Positions 15,578 through 22,744 of a stretch of 64,000 nucleotides of DNA are shown piece after piece. The stretch comes from Phycisphaerales bacterium AB-hyl4 (GTDB lineage Bacteria; Planctomycetota; Phycisphaerae; Phycisphaerales; Phycisphaeraceae). Location: NCBI GenBank assembly GCA_041821185.1, contig JBGUBD010000016.1, positions 1 through 64,000 of the forward strand. The letters run 5' to 3'. Made by a program: the position numbers and the translations under genes. Each line of letters starts with the position of its first letter. The first letter of the stretch is position 1. The notes beneath the pieces were generated by a model. The model saw only the letters and a list, made by a program, of their open reading frames with translations, searched no databases and had not been told where the DNA came from.

Positions 15578-16663
15578 TTAGAGGCCGCGCATGCGGCCTT
15601 TGCCGGCGCCTTTGGCTTTGTAGAGGTATTCGTCGGCGCGGGCGAGGAGGGTTTCGCCGTCGGGGCAGACGTCGCGTTTGAGGCCGGCGACGCCGATGGA
15701 CAGGTCCGTTTCGGGGCCGTCGGGGAACATGGTGCGGGTTTGCTGGCGGAAGAGGCAGCGGACGTTTTCGGCGAACTGGCGGGCGCGGCCCGTATCGGCG
15801 ACGGGGAGGAGGATGACGAACTCGTCGCCGCCGAGTCGTACAGCGAGGTCGTCGTCGCGGGTGCAGCCGGAGATGAGGCTGCCGAGGAAGACGAGCACTT
15901 CGTCGCCGGCGGCGTGGCCGAGCGTGTCGTTCAGCGGCTTGAAGTTGTCGATGTCGAGCATGATGCAGAGCAGGTCGTCGTGGTTGCTTTGTCTGGCGTG
16001 GGCGATGAGCGCGGGGAGGCTTTCATCGAGGCATCGGCGGTTGCCCAGGTCGGTGAGGGGGTCGCGCATGGCGAGGCGTTCGAGCTGGTGGGTGGCGCGT
16101 CGGGTGGCCTCGGCGGCGCGGGTTTCGAGTGTTCGGCGGAGGGAGCTGGCTTCGTTCTGGTGTCGGATGCCGTTTTCGCCGAGCTGGTGGACGGCGCGGG
16201 CGATGCGGCCGAGCTCGTCGTCGCGGTTGGTCGGGAGCTTTCGGAGTGCGGTGAGTTCGCCGGAGCGGGCGAGGCGTTCGAGTCGGCCGACGAGTCGGAG
16301 GATGGGCTGGTTGAGCCAGTGGTTGGTCAGCTCGCAGCCGAGCCACATCATCAGCGGCAGGCCGAGCAGCATGGGCCAGATGCGGTGGCCGAAGCGTGCT
16401 TCGATGGTGCCCAGCAGGAGGCCGCCGACGACGGCGATCATGACGATGGCGTAGCCCTTGCTGCGCAGGGGCGCGTTGTCCCAGGGGAAGGCAGGTCGGC
16501 TTCGAGCGGACGCGCGTGGCCGGGCGGGGGTGGAGGCGGGGGGCGTGGCCGAGGACGGTAGGGGGGCTGTGCGACTCACGTTGGGCTCATCGGCAAGGCG
16601 GTGAGGCGACTTCGCTGCGGGCAAGGGTTTTCCATGATTCGCTATGGCGTATGGACGGACCAC
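15578..16663 (-). CDS. membrane-bound diguanylate cyclase (GGDEF)
   Basis: This 361-residue protein has a Pro/Ala/Ser-rich N-terminus and two closely spaced TM helices (GYAIVMIAVVGGLLLGTIEA and a second around PMLLGLPLMMWLG, about residues 70-115). A HAMP-like linker with coiled-coil character follows, then a C-terminal GGDEF domain (about 200-361) with RLGGDEFVILLPV. An intact GGDEF signature implies synthesis of cyclic di-GMP from two GTP. An RxxD inhibitory site is not obvious. The start is uncertain: GTG at 16663 gives the longest reading, and no internal ATG precedes the first TM helix. It stands alone on the minus strand, divergent from the DMT transporter. Confidence 0.88.
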   Translation of the reverse strand: MVRPYAIANHGKPLPAAKSPHRLADEPNVSRTAPLPSSATPPASTPARPRASARSRPAFPWDNAPLRSKGYAIVMIAVVGGLLLGTIEARFGHRIWPMLLGLPLMMWLGCELTNHWLNQPILRLVGRLERLARSGELTALRKLPTNRDDELGRIARAVHQLGENGIRHQNEASSLRRTLETRAAEATRRATHQLERLAMRDPLTDLGNRRCLDESLPALIAHARQSNHDDLLCIMLDIDNFKPLNDTLGHAAGDEVLVFLGSLISGCTRDDDLAVRLGGDEFVILLPVADTGRARQFAENVRCLFRQQTRTMFPDGPETDLSIGVAGLKRDVCPDGETLLARADEYLYKAKGAGKGRMRGL

Positions 16664-16694
16664 GCGGGCGGTGCGGGTTGTAGTGGAGGGGGGG

Positions 16695-16756
16695 TTGAAT
16701 TTCGAATTTCGGATTTCGAATTTGGGATTTTGGATTTGGAATTTTGGATTTGGTTT
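16695..16756. repeat. GAATTTCGGATTT / GGATTTTGG repeat upstream of the DMT gene
   Basis: Tandem AATTTCGGATTTCGAATTTGGGATTTTGG-type words lie in the divergent gap between the GGDEF and DMT genes. The repeat leaves a continuous reading frame upstream of the DMT start, which explains the spurious N-terminal extension of that ORF. Confidence 0.72.
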
Positions 16757-16817
16757 ATGGGGGCTGGGGGGTTGGGATTTCGGGGGTGGGGTGGGGGTGG
16801 TCTACACTGCGGGGCTT

Positions 16818-17711
16818 ATGGTTGCACTTGGTGTCATGTTCGGGTTGCTGACGGCGGTGTTGCAGTCGGTGGCTTACCTGCTTTCGCGGAACTATGGGTT
16901 GCGCGCGGGTGGGGGGATGGTGCGGCTGTTGGTGAAGTCGCATGTGATTCAGGCGGTGGTGGCGGTGCCGTTTGTGTGGTTGTTGTGGTCGAGTGAGTTG
17001 CCGCCCTGGGGGCAGTGGATTTGGCCGACGGTCGGGGTTGGGGCGTTTTATCTGGTGGGGCAGATGGGGCTGTTCCTGGCGTTGAAGCGGACGACGGCGT
17101 CGCGGGTGTCGCCGCTGCTTGGGTTGAAGGTGGCGATTCTTGCGGTGCTGACGGCGGCGTGGCTGGGCGATGATGTGTCGGCGTGGCAGTGGGCGGCGGT
17201 TGGGCTGGCGGTGGCGGCGGCGTTTGCGATCAACTACACGGGCGGGCCGCTGCCGACGGCGGCGGTGGTGACGATGCTGGTGACGTGTACGGGTTATGCG
17301 CTGTCGGACGTGTGCATACGGCTGATGATCGAGGCGATGGAGCCCTTGCCGCCGACGCACGCGGCGCTGCTGGGGGTGGTGCTGGTGTACTTCGGGTGTG
17401 GGGTGGTGCTCGCGCCGCTGCTGCCCTGGTATGGATCGCGGCGGGTTAAGCCCTGGCTGCGGGTGATGCCTTACGCGTGGACGTGGCTGATCAGCATGGC
17501 GACGCTGTTCGTGTGCTTCGCGCTGGTGGGGGTGGTGCTGGGCAATATTCTGCAGTCGACGCGAGGGGTGATTTCGATTCTGCTCGTGCCGCTGGTGGTC
17601 GGGCGGGGGTTTGTGCATGTGGAGACGCAGTTGCCGCGGGCGGTGTTCTGGCGGCGGGTGGGGGCGGCGGTGATGATGTTCGCGGCGGTGGTTTTATATC
17701 TGGCGGGGTAG
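16818..17711 (+). CDS. EamA/DMT-type transporter
   Basis: This is a 297-residue integral membrane protein with about ten hydrophobic segments in two similar halves, the drug/metabolite transporter architecture. Recognisable pieces are GLFLALKRTTASRVSPLLGLKVAILAVLTAAWLGD in the first half and LVGVVLGNILQSTRGVISILLVPLV in the second. Members export or import small metabolites across the inner membrane; the substrate is unknown. The ATG at 16818 is preferred because the longer ORF from 16644 would begin inside a dispersed repeat. Wobble positions are strongly G-biased, as in the genes that follow. It lies 25 bp upstream of the MGMT gene on the same strand. Confidence 0.8.
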   Translation: MVALGVMFGLLTAVLQSVAYLLSRNYGLRAGGGMVRLLVKSHVIQAVVAVPFVWLLWSSELPPWGQWIWPTVGVGAFYLVGQMGLFLALKRTTASRVSPLLGLKVAILAVLTAAWLGDDVSAWQWAAVGLAVAAAFAINYTGGPLPTAAVVTMLVTCTGYALSDVCIRLMIEAMEPLPPTHAALLGVVLVYFGCGVVLAPLLPWYGSRRVKPWLRVMPYAWTWLISMATLFVCFALVGVVLGNILQSTRGVISILLVPLVVGRGFVHVETQLPRAVFWRRVGAAVMMFAAVVLYLAG

Positions 17712-17736
17712 CTGTCGAGCGAGGTAGAATGAGGTA

Positions 17737-18144
17737 ATGAGCACACTTCAAACCACGCATGAAACGACGCCTGAAAGGACACCTGAAACGACGCACGAAA
17801 GCACACTGACAAGTCACATCAAACGCGGCGAACTGGTGGCGGGGATGAACTTTCACCAGCGGGTGTGGGCGATGACGGCTCGCATCCCGGCGGGGCGGGT
17901 GACGACGTATGCGGCGGTGGCGGCGGCGCTGGGCTCGCGGGGGGCGCGGGCGGTGGGGCAGGCGTTGAATCGCAACCCGTATGCGCCGGCAGTGCCTTGC
18001 CATCGCGTGGTCGGCAGCGACGGCAGGCTGACCGGCTTCGCGGGCGGCCTGGCGAAGAAGCGCGATCTGCTCGCGGAGGAGGGCGTGGGCTTCAACGCGG
18101 CGGGGCGGGTGGCGCTGGCGGATTATGCGTGGGATTTCAAGTAG
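17737..18144 (+). CDS. methylated-DNA-[protein]-cysteine S-methyltransferase domain protein
   Basis: This 135-residue protein matches the C-terminal DNA-binding/active-site domain of O6-alkylguanine-DNA alkyltransferases. It has a wing/helix segment from FHQRVWAMTARIPAGRVTTYAAVA and the acceptor motif VPCHRVV with intact Cys, followed by GRLTGFAGGLAKKRDLL. The Cys distinguishes it from alkyltransferase-like proteins, which have Trp. The usual N-terminal domain is absent. Instead the first 25 residues are a Thr/Glu-rich stretch (TTPERTPETTHEST) encoded by degenerate GAAACGACGC repeats. A later in-frame ATG (MNFHQRV) could be the real start. It would repair O6-methylguanine stoichiometrically. 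Confidence 0.85.
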   Translation: MSTLQTTHETTPERTPETTHESTLTSHIKRGELVAGMNFHQRVWAMTARIPAGRVTTYAAVAAALGSRGARAVGQALNRNPYAPAVPCHRVVGSDGRLTGFAGGLAKKRDLLAEEGVGFNAAGRVALADYAWDFK

Positions 18145-18183
18145 GCGTTGGTCCGCGGGGTGTGGGGACGTGGGGTCGGAGAT

Positions 18184-18209
18184 CGCGGTGCAAGCACCGC
18201 GGCTAAATG
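18184..18209. repeat. CGCGGTGC-AAGCACCGCG-GCTAAATG repeat, copy 1
   Basis: A hairpin of CGCGGTGC with GCACCGCG is followed directly by GCTAAATG. Same-orientation copies are at 22471-22496 and 43312-43337. The surrounding gap (18145-18363) has no gene. Confidence 0.8.
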
Positions 18210-18363
18210 TTGGGGGCGGGGAGGGGCGTAGCCTGACAGGGGGGTCGGGGGAGATACGGTTGTCGGGGCGATGGGGATCATTTCAGGCGGTTGCGATGCA
18301 TTGACACTCGAAGCGGACGGTCGGTGGGCATAGCATGACCGTTTGCGTTGTCGAGAAGGTCTG

Positions 18364-20328
18364 ATGGCATCATTTCATGCAGGAACGCGGCGCGAGATCG
18401 CGGTGCTGGTGGCAGGCTTGCTGCTGGTGACGAGCGCGATGGCCGGCGCGGTGGTCAGTTCCTACATGCTTTGGGAAGCCAAGGAACGGGTGGAGCGTAC
18501 GCATGAACTGCGGTCGGCGTTTTTACGCGTGCTGTGGCAGGCACAGGACATCGAAACCGGCCAGCGGGGTTATGTCATCACCGGTGATGATGCTTTTCTG
18601 AGGCCTTATCGTCAGGCGCGCGAACGGCTGGATGTGGAGATGGATCAATTGATGCAGTTGACCGCAGGCAACCCGACGCAGCGGGCGCGGGCGGAACGGT
18701 TGCGTTCACTTGCGGGGCAACGGTTGCAACTGGCGGAGCAGCGAATCGCGCAACGGCGGGACGGAGACATTGCGGCGGTGGCGGAGCTGGTGCAACGCGG
18801 GCAGGGCGAGGCGTTGAGCGAGCAGGTGCGGGCGGTGGTGGAAGAGGCGGACCGTGAGGCGATTGCGGCGCTGGCGGAGCGTGAGGCGCGGGCGGCGCGG
18901 CGATGGGGTTGGCTGCTGGCATCGTCGATTTTTGGCGGGGGCGTGGGCGCGTTGCTGGTGGTGGGGGCGATGATGTACGCACGGCATAGCAGGCATGCGG
19001 CGGAGTCGGCGTGGCAACAGTTTCGGTCGTTGTTCGAGGCGGCGCCGGGTGCGTACCTGGTGGTTGAGCCGACGACGTATCGGATCGTGGCGGTGAGCGA
19101 TGCGTACCTGCGTGCGACGATGACGCGGCGGTCGGCGTTGCTGGGGCGAACGCTGTTTGAGGTGTTTCCGGACGACCCGGACGATCCGTCGGCGACGGGC
19201 GAGCGGAATTTGCGGGCGTCGTTGGAGCGGGTGAAGTCGACGAAGCATCCAGATGCGATGGCGGTGCAGCATTATCCGATTCCGCGGCCGACGTCGGCGG
19301 GCGGGGGATTCGAGCAGCGTTGGTGGAGTCCGCTGAACTCGCCGGTGGTCGATGGTGAGGGGAAGTTGGTTTACATCATTCATCGTGTGGAGGATGTAAC
19401 GCCGTTTATTTGCGCGCGGGACAAGGATGAGCCGACTGCCGAAGCGTTTGAAGCGTTGGAAAGCCAGGCGCAGCATCTGATGGCGGGGGTGATGGCGCGG
19501 GGCCAGGCGTTGCAGGAGGCCAACGAGCAGTTGCGTGAGAGCGAGGAGCGGTTGCGTCATGCCAACCGGGAGTTGTCGGACTTTGCGACGATTGTTTCGC
19601 ATGACCTGAAGTCGCCGTTGCGTGCGGTGTCGACGCTGGCGCGTTGGATGCGAAGCGACTATGGGCAGAAGCTGGACGAGGAAGGGCGGGCGCAGCTTGA
19701 GGAGATGGTGCGGGTTGTCGGCCGGATGGATCAGATGATTGACGACATCCTGGAGTACGCTCGGCTTGGTCGGACGGAGGGTCGGCCGAGGCGGGTGGCG
19801 TTGGCGGAGCTGCTGCCGACGGTGGTGTCGGATCTGAGGCCGCCTGCGGACGTGCGGGTTGAGTTTGCGTCGGACCCGCCGGTGGTTAAGGGCGATCCGG
19901 TGCGGTTGCGTCAGGTTTTTCTGAATTTGATTGGCAATGCGATCAAGCACGGTCGGCAGGCGACGGATGGCGATCGGCTGCGGGTGGAGGTGAGTTGGGA
20001 GCGGACGGAGGCGGGTTGGGAATTTTGCGTCTCGGACAACGGGCCTGGGATTGAGGCGGCGCACCATGAGCGGATATTCCGGATGTTTCAGACTTTGAAG
20101 CCGAGGGATGAGTCGGACTCGACCGGGGTGGGGCTGGCGTTGGTGAAGCGGATTGTCGAGCAGGTGGGCGGTGAGGTGTGGGTGGCGTCGGAGCCGGGTG
20201 CGGGTTGTCGGTTTCACTTTACGTGGCCTGGGGCGGTGGATTCGCCGCGATCGGGGGAAGCGGCTGTATTGGCGGATGAGGCGTTGGTGGCGGGAGAGTT
20301 ACATCGGAAGCGGGGGGCGGATGCGTAA
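18364..20328 (+). CDS. CHASE3-PAS sensor histidine kinase
   Basis: This is a 654-residue membrane kinase. It has an N-terminal TM helix (about 8-32), a CHASE3 sensor domain (about 35-185; LRVLWQAQDIETGQRGYVITGDD), and a second TM helix (about 188-215). A PAS domain (about 225-350) is followed by a HisKA domain with the phospho-acceptor His in IVSHDLKSPL (about 414). The HATPase_c domain (about 510-640) has NLIGNAIKHG, DNGPGIEAA and STGVGLALV. The ATG at 18364 follows GAGAAGG; the TTG at 18343 is less likely. The hybrid kinase begins 76 bp downstream, so the two probably act together in a phosphorelay. The signal is unknown. Confidence 0.92.
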   Translation: MASFHAGTRREIAVLVAGLLLVTSAMAGAVVSSYMLWEAKERVERTHELRSAFLRVLWQAQDIETGQRGYVITGDDAFLRPYRQARERLDVEMDQLMQLTAGNPTQRARAERLRSLAGQRLQLAEQRIAQRRDGDIAAVAELVQRGQGEALSEQVRAVVEEADREAIAALAEREARAARRWGWLLASSIFGGGVGALLVVGAMMYARHSRHAAESAWQQFRSLFEAAPGAYLVVEPTTYRIVAVSDAYLRATMTRRSALLGRTLFEVFPDDPDDPSATGERNLRASLERVKSTKHPDAMAVQHYPIPRPTSAGGGFEQRWWSPLNSPVVDGEGKLVYIIHRVEDVTPFICARDKDEPTAEAFEALESQAQHLMAGVMARGQALQEANEQLRESEERLRHANRELSDFATIVSHDLKSPLRAVSTLARWMRSDYGQKLDEEGRAQLEEMVRVVGRMDQMIDDILEYARLGRTEGRPRRVALAELLPTVVSDLRPPADVRVEFASDPPVVKGDPVRLRQVFLNLIGNAIKHGRQATDGDRLRVEVSWERTEAGWEFCVSDNGPGIEAAHHERIFRMFQTLKPRDESDSTGVGLALVKRIVEQVGGEVWVASEPGAGCRFHFTWPGAVDSPRSGEAAVLADEALVAGELHRKRGADA

Positions 20329-20404
20329 TGGTTTATGGACGGATGCTGGTTGAGATGATGTGTCTGAGGTTGTTGGCGTTGCACTGGTTGCAGGATGAAA
20401 CGGG

Positions 20405-22375
20405 ATGAACTCACCGGTTCGATTGTTACATGTGGAAGATGATTCGCTGGACCGCAGGGCGTTGCGGCGGCTGGTTCGGCAGCAGGATTTGCCCTGGGAG
20501 GTGAATGAGGCGGCGACGCTGGCGGAGGCGCGTGAGCTGTTGTCGTCGGGTCGGTTTGACCTTGCGATCGTGGACTATCACTTGCCGGACGGGGATGGGA
20601 CGGCGTTGTTTGGGGAGGCGGTGGGGACGCCTTTCATTTTGTTGACTGGGACGTTGGAGGAGCATCTGGCGTTGCGGGTGATGGAGCGTGGTGCGGATGA
20701 TTATCTGCCGAAGGACACGGAGCAGCATTATCTGAAGGTGTTGCCGTTCGCGGTGGAGAAGACGCTTCGCCGTCAGCGGCTGCACGAGGCGGAGCAGCGG
20801 TTGACGGTTCAGCTTCGCGAGAGCGAGGAGCAGCTTCGACTGCTGGTGGAGAACGTGCGTGGCTATGCGTTATTCATGCTCGATCCGGACGGCCGTGTTG
20901 CGTCGTGGAATCGTGGGGCGGAGCAGATCAAGGGGTACACGGCGAAGGAGATTATCGGTAACCCGTTTGAGGTCTGTTATACGCCGGAGGCCGTGGCGGA
21001 CGGGGTGCCGGCGCGGGCGTTGCGTGAAGCGAAGGAGCAGGGGCGGTACGTCGGCGAGAACTGGCTGGTGCGGAAGGATGGCAGCCGATTCTGGGCGAGC
21101 ATTTCGGTCACGGCGGTTTACGGGGAGGCAGGGGAACTGCGCGGGTTTGTGAAGGTGACGCAGGATCTGACGGACCGCAAGCGGATGGAGGACGAGCTGC
21201 GCGAGTTGAACCGGACGCTGGAGGATCGCGTTGCGCTGCGGTCGGCGGAGGCGGAGCAGAAGACGGCGCAGCTACGTCGGCTGCATGCGGAGTTGACGTC
21301 GGCGGAGCATCGTGAGCGGAAGCACTTGGCGCGGATGCTGCATGATGGTTTGCAGCAGCTATTGGTGGCGGCGAAGCTGCGGCTGGGGGTGATCGATACG
21401 TCAAGCGGCGACTCGGATCAGCATGCGCGTGTGAAGCAAATTGATGAACTGCTGAATCAGGCGGTTGAGGCGTGTCGGTCGCTGACGGCGGAGCTGGTGC
21501 CGCCGGTGTTGTATGACCGTGGGCTGGTGGCGGGGCTGCATTGGCTTGCGCGGCATATGCGAACGCATCATGATTTCAATGTGGCGGTGCAGGCGCAGGA
21601 TCAGGCGGAGCCGACGCGCGAGGACTTGCGGATCATGTTGTTCGAGGCGGCGCGTGAGCTGGTGTTCAACGCGGTGAAGCATGCGCAGGTGAGCGATGTG
21701 GAGGTGGCGTTGTCTTATGATTCGGAAAGTCGGCATACGTGTCTTGAGGTGCGGGACGAGGGGCCGGGCTTTGATCCGAGCAAGGTGGAGTTGCAGTCGA
21801 CGACGGACTCGGGCTACGGGCTGTTTAATCTGCGCGAGCGGGTGCAGGCGGTGGGTGGTGTGTTGAAGATTGACAGCTCGCCGGGGCGGGGGACGCGTGT
21901 GACGGTGCGCGTGCCGTTGTCGGTGGGTGAGCGGGAGTTGGGTGAGCAGCCGAGGCTGGCGTCGGCTTCGGCGGGGTCGCGGTCGGCGTCGAACGGCGAA
22001 GCGGCGATCCGGGTGCTGCTGGCAGACGATCACAAGGCGATGCGTGACGGGATTGCGAGCCTGCTTGCAGGCGAGGCGGGGATGACGGTGGTGGGCGAGG
22101 CGGCGGATGGGAAGCAGGTGTTGGACTTGGCGCAACAGCTTCGGCCGAACGTGGTGGTGATGGACGTGACGATGCCGGAGGTGGATGGGGTGGAGGCGAC
22201 GCGGCGTATTCGTCAGACGATGCCTGGCGTGGGGGTGGTGGGGTTGTCGATGCACAACGACCCGAGCGTGAGGGCGGCGATGACAGAGGCGGGAGCGTCG
22301 GTTTACCTGAGCAAGGATGGGCCGTTGGACGAGATGGTGGACGCGATTCGTGCTTGCGCGGCGTCGATTGGGTGA
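20405..22375 (+). CDS. REC-PAS-histidine kinase-REC hybrid (NarX-type kinase core)
   Basis: This 656-residue soluble protein has an N-terminal receiver (1-120; phospho-Asp in LAIVDYHLPDGDG), a PAS domain (about 145-260; MLDPDGRVASWNRGAEQIKGY) and a coiled coil. The HisKA_3 kinase core has the acceptor His in ARMLHDGLQQLL. HATPase_c has ARELVFNAVKHAQ and GYGLFNLRERV. A C-terminal receiver has Asp in VVMDVTMPEVDG. There is no HTH or enzymatic output after the second receiver, which is unusual for the NarL-like series. The output partner must be elsewhere, or the terminal receiver acts by protein interaction. It follows the CHASE3 kinase and probably receives phosphate from it. Confidence 0.9.
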   Translation: MNSPVRLLHVEDDSLDRRALRRLVRQQDLPWEVNEAATLAEARELLSSGRFDLAIVDYHLPDGDGTALFGEAVGTPFILLTGTLEEHLALRVMERGADDYLPKDTEQHYLKVLPFAVEKTLRRQRLHEAEQRLTVQLRESEEQLRLLVENVRGYALFMLDPDGRVASWNRGAEQIKGYTAKEIIGNPFEVCYTPEAVADGVPARALREAKEQGRYVGENWLVRKDGSRFWASISVTAVYGEAGELRGFVKVTQDLTDRKRMEDELRELNRTLEDRVALRSAEAEQKTAQLRRLHAELTSAEHRERKHLARMLHDGLQQLLVAAKLRLGVIDTSSGDSDQHARVKQIDELLNQAVEACRSLTAELVPPVLYDRGLVAGLHWLARHMRTHHDFNVAVQAQDQAEPTREDLRIMLFEAARELVFNAVKHAQVSDVEVALSYDSESRHTCLEVRDEGPGFDPSKVELQSTTDSGYGLFNLRERVQAVGGVLKIDSSPGRGTRVTVRVPLSVGERELGEQPRLASASAGSRSASNGEAAIRVLLADDHKAMRDGIASLLAGEAGMTVVGEAADGKQVLDLAQQLRPNVVVMDVTMPEVDGVEATRRIRQTMPGVGVVGLSMHNDPSVRAAMTEAGASVYLSKDGPLDEMVDAIRACAASIG

Positions 22376-22470
22376 GGATGGGGTGGGCATGTCTTTGGCG
22401 GTTCTTTGGGCAGCCGGACGAGTGGCGGTCGCGAGCTTTGGGCGGTGCGGCTGATCCGCGGCCGGGGCAG

Positions 22471-22496
22471 CGCGGTGCAAGCACCGCGGCTAAATG
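22471..22496. repeat. CGCGGTGC-AAGCACCGCG-GCTAAATG repeat, copy 2
   Basis: Identical to copy 1 (18184-18209). It lies in the 369-bp gap between the hybrid kinase and the TonB receptor; apart from this and the dyad at 22588 I see nothing else in the gap. Confidence 0.82.
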
Positions 22497-22587
22497 GGCA
22501 CATGAATTGAAGGAAAGCCTTGTGGTCATCGTTGGCCGGGGCGTGAGTTGACAGGCTTGCGGGGGGTAACTATTTTCCTTGTATCGT

Positions 22588-22602
22588 TGAGACTGTGTCT
22601 CA
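22588..22602. promoter_or_regulatory. Fur-like dyad upstream of the TonB receptor operon
   Basis: TGAGAC-TGT-GTCTCA is a perfect 6-3-6 inverted repeat, 143 bp before the receptor start. Its arms share TGAGA/TCTCA with the consensus core of many Fur boxes. An iron-responsive operator is plausible for a TonB uptake operon, but no Fur gene or experiment supports it here. Confidence 0.4.
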
Positions 22603-22744
22603 TAATCGTGTATCAGGCGTACGCCGGGATGAGCGATTGGGTGACCTTTCGCTTGCCGTTGCCTGGCTCCATCGGCGGGGCGGGGCGGGGCGTGGGGCGT
22701 GGGGCGTGCGTGTGCAACATTTTCCCTTGAGGGAGGTTTTCGTC

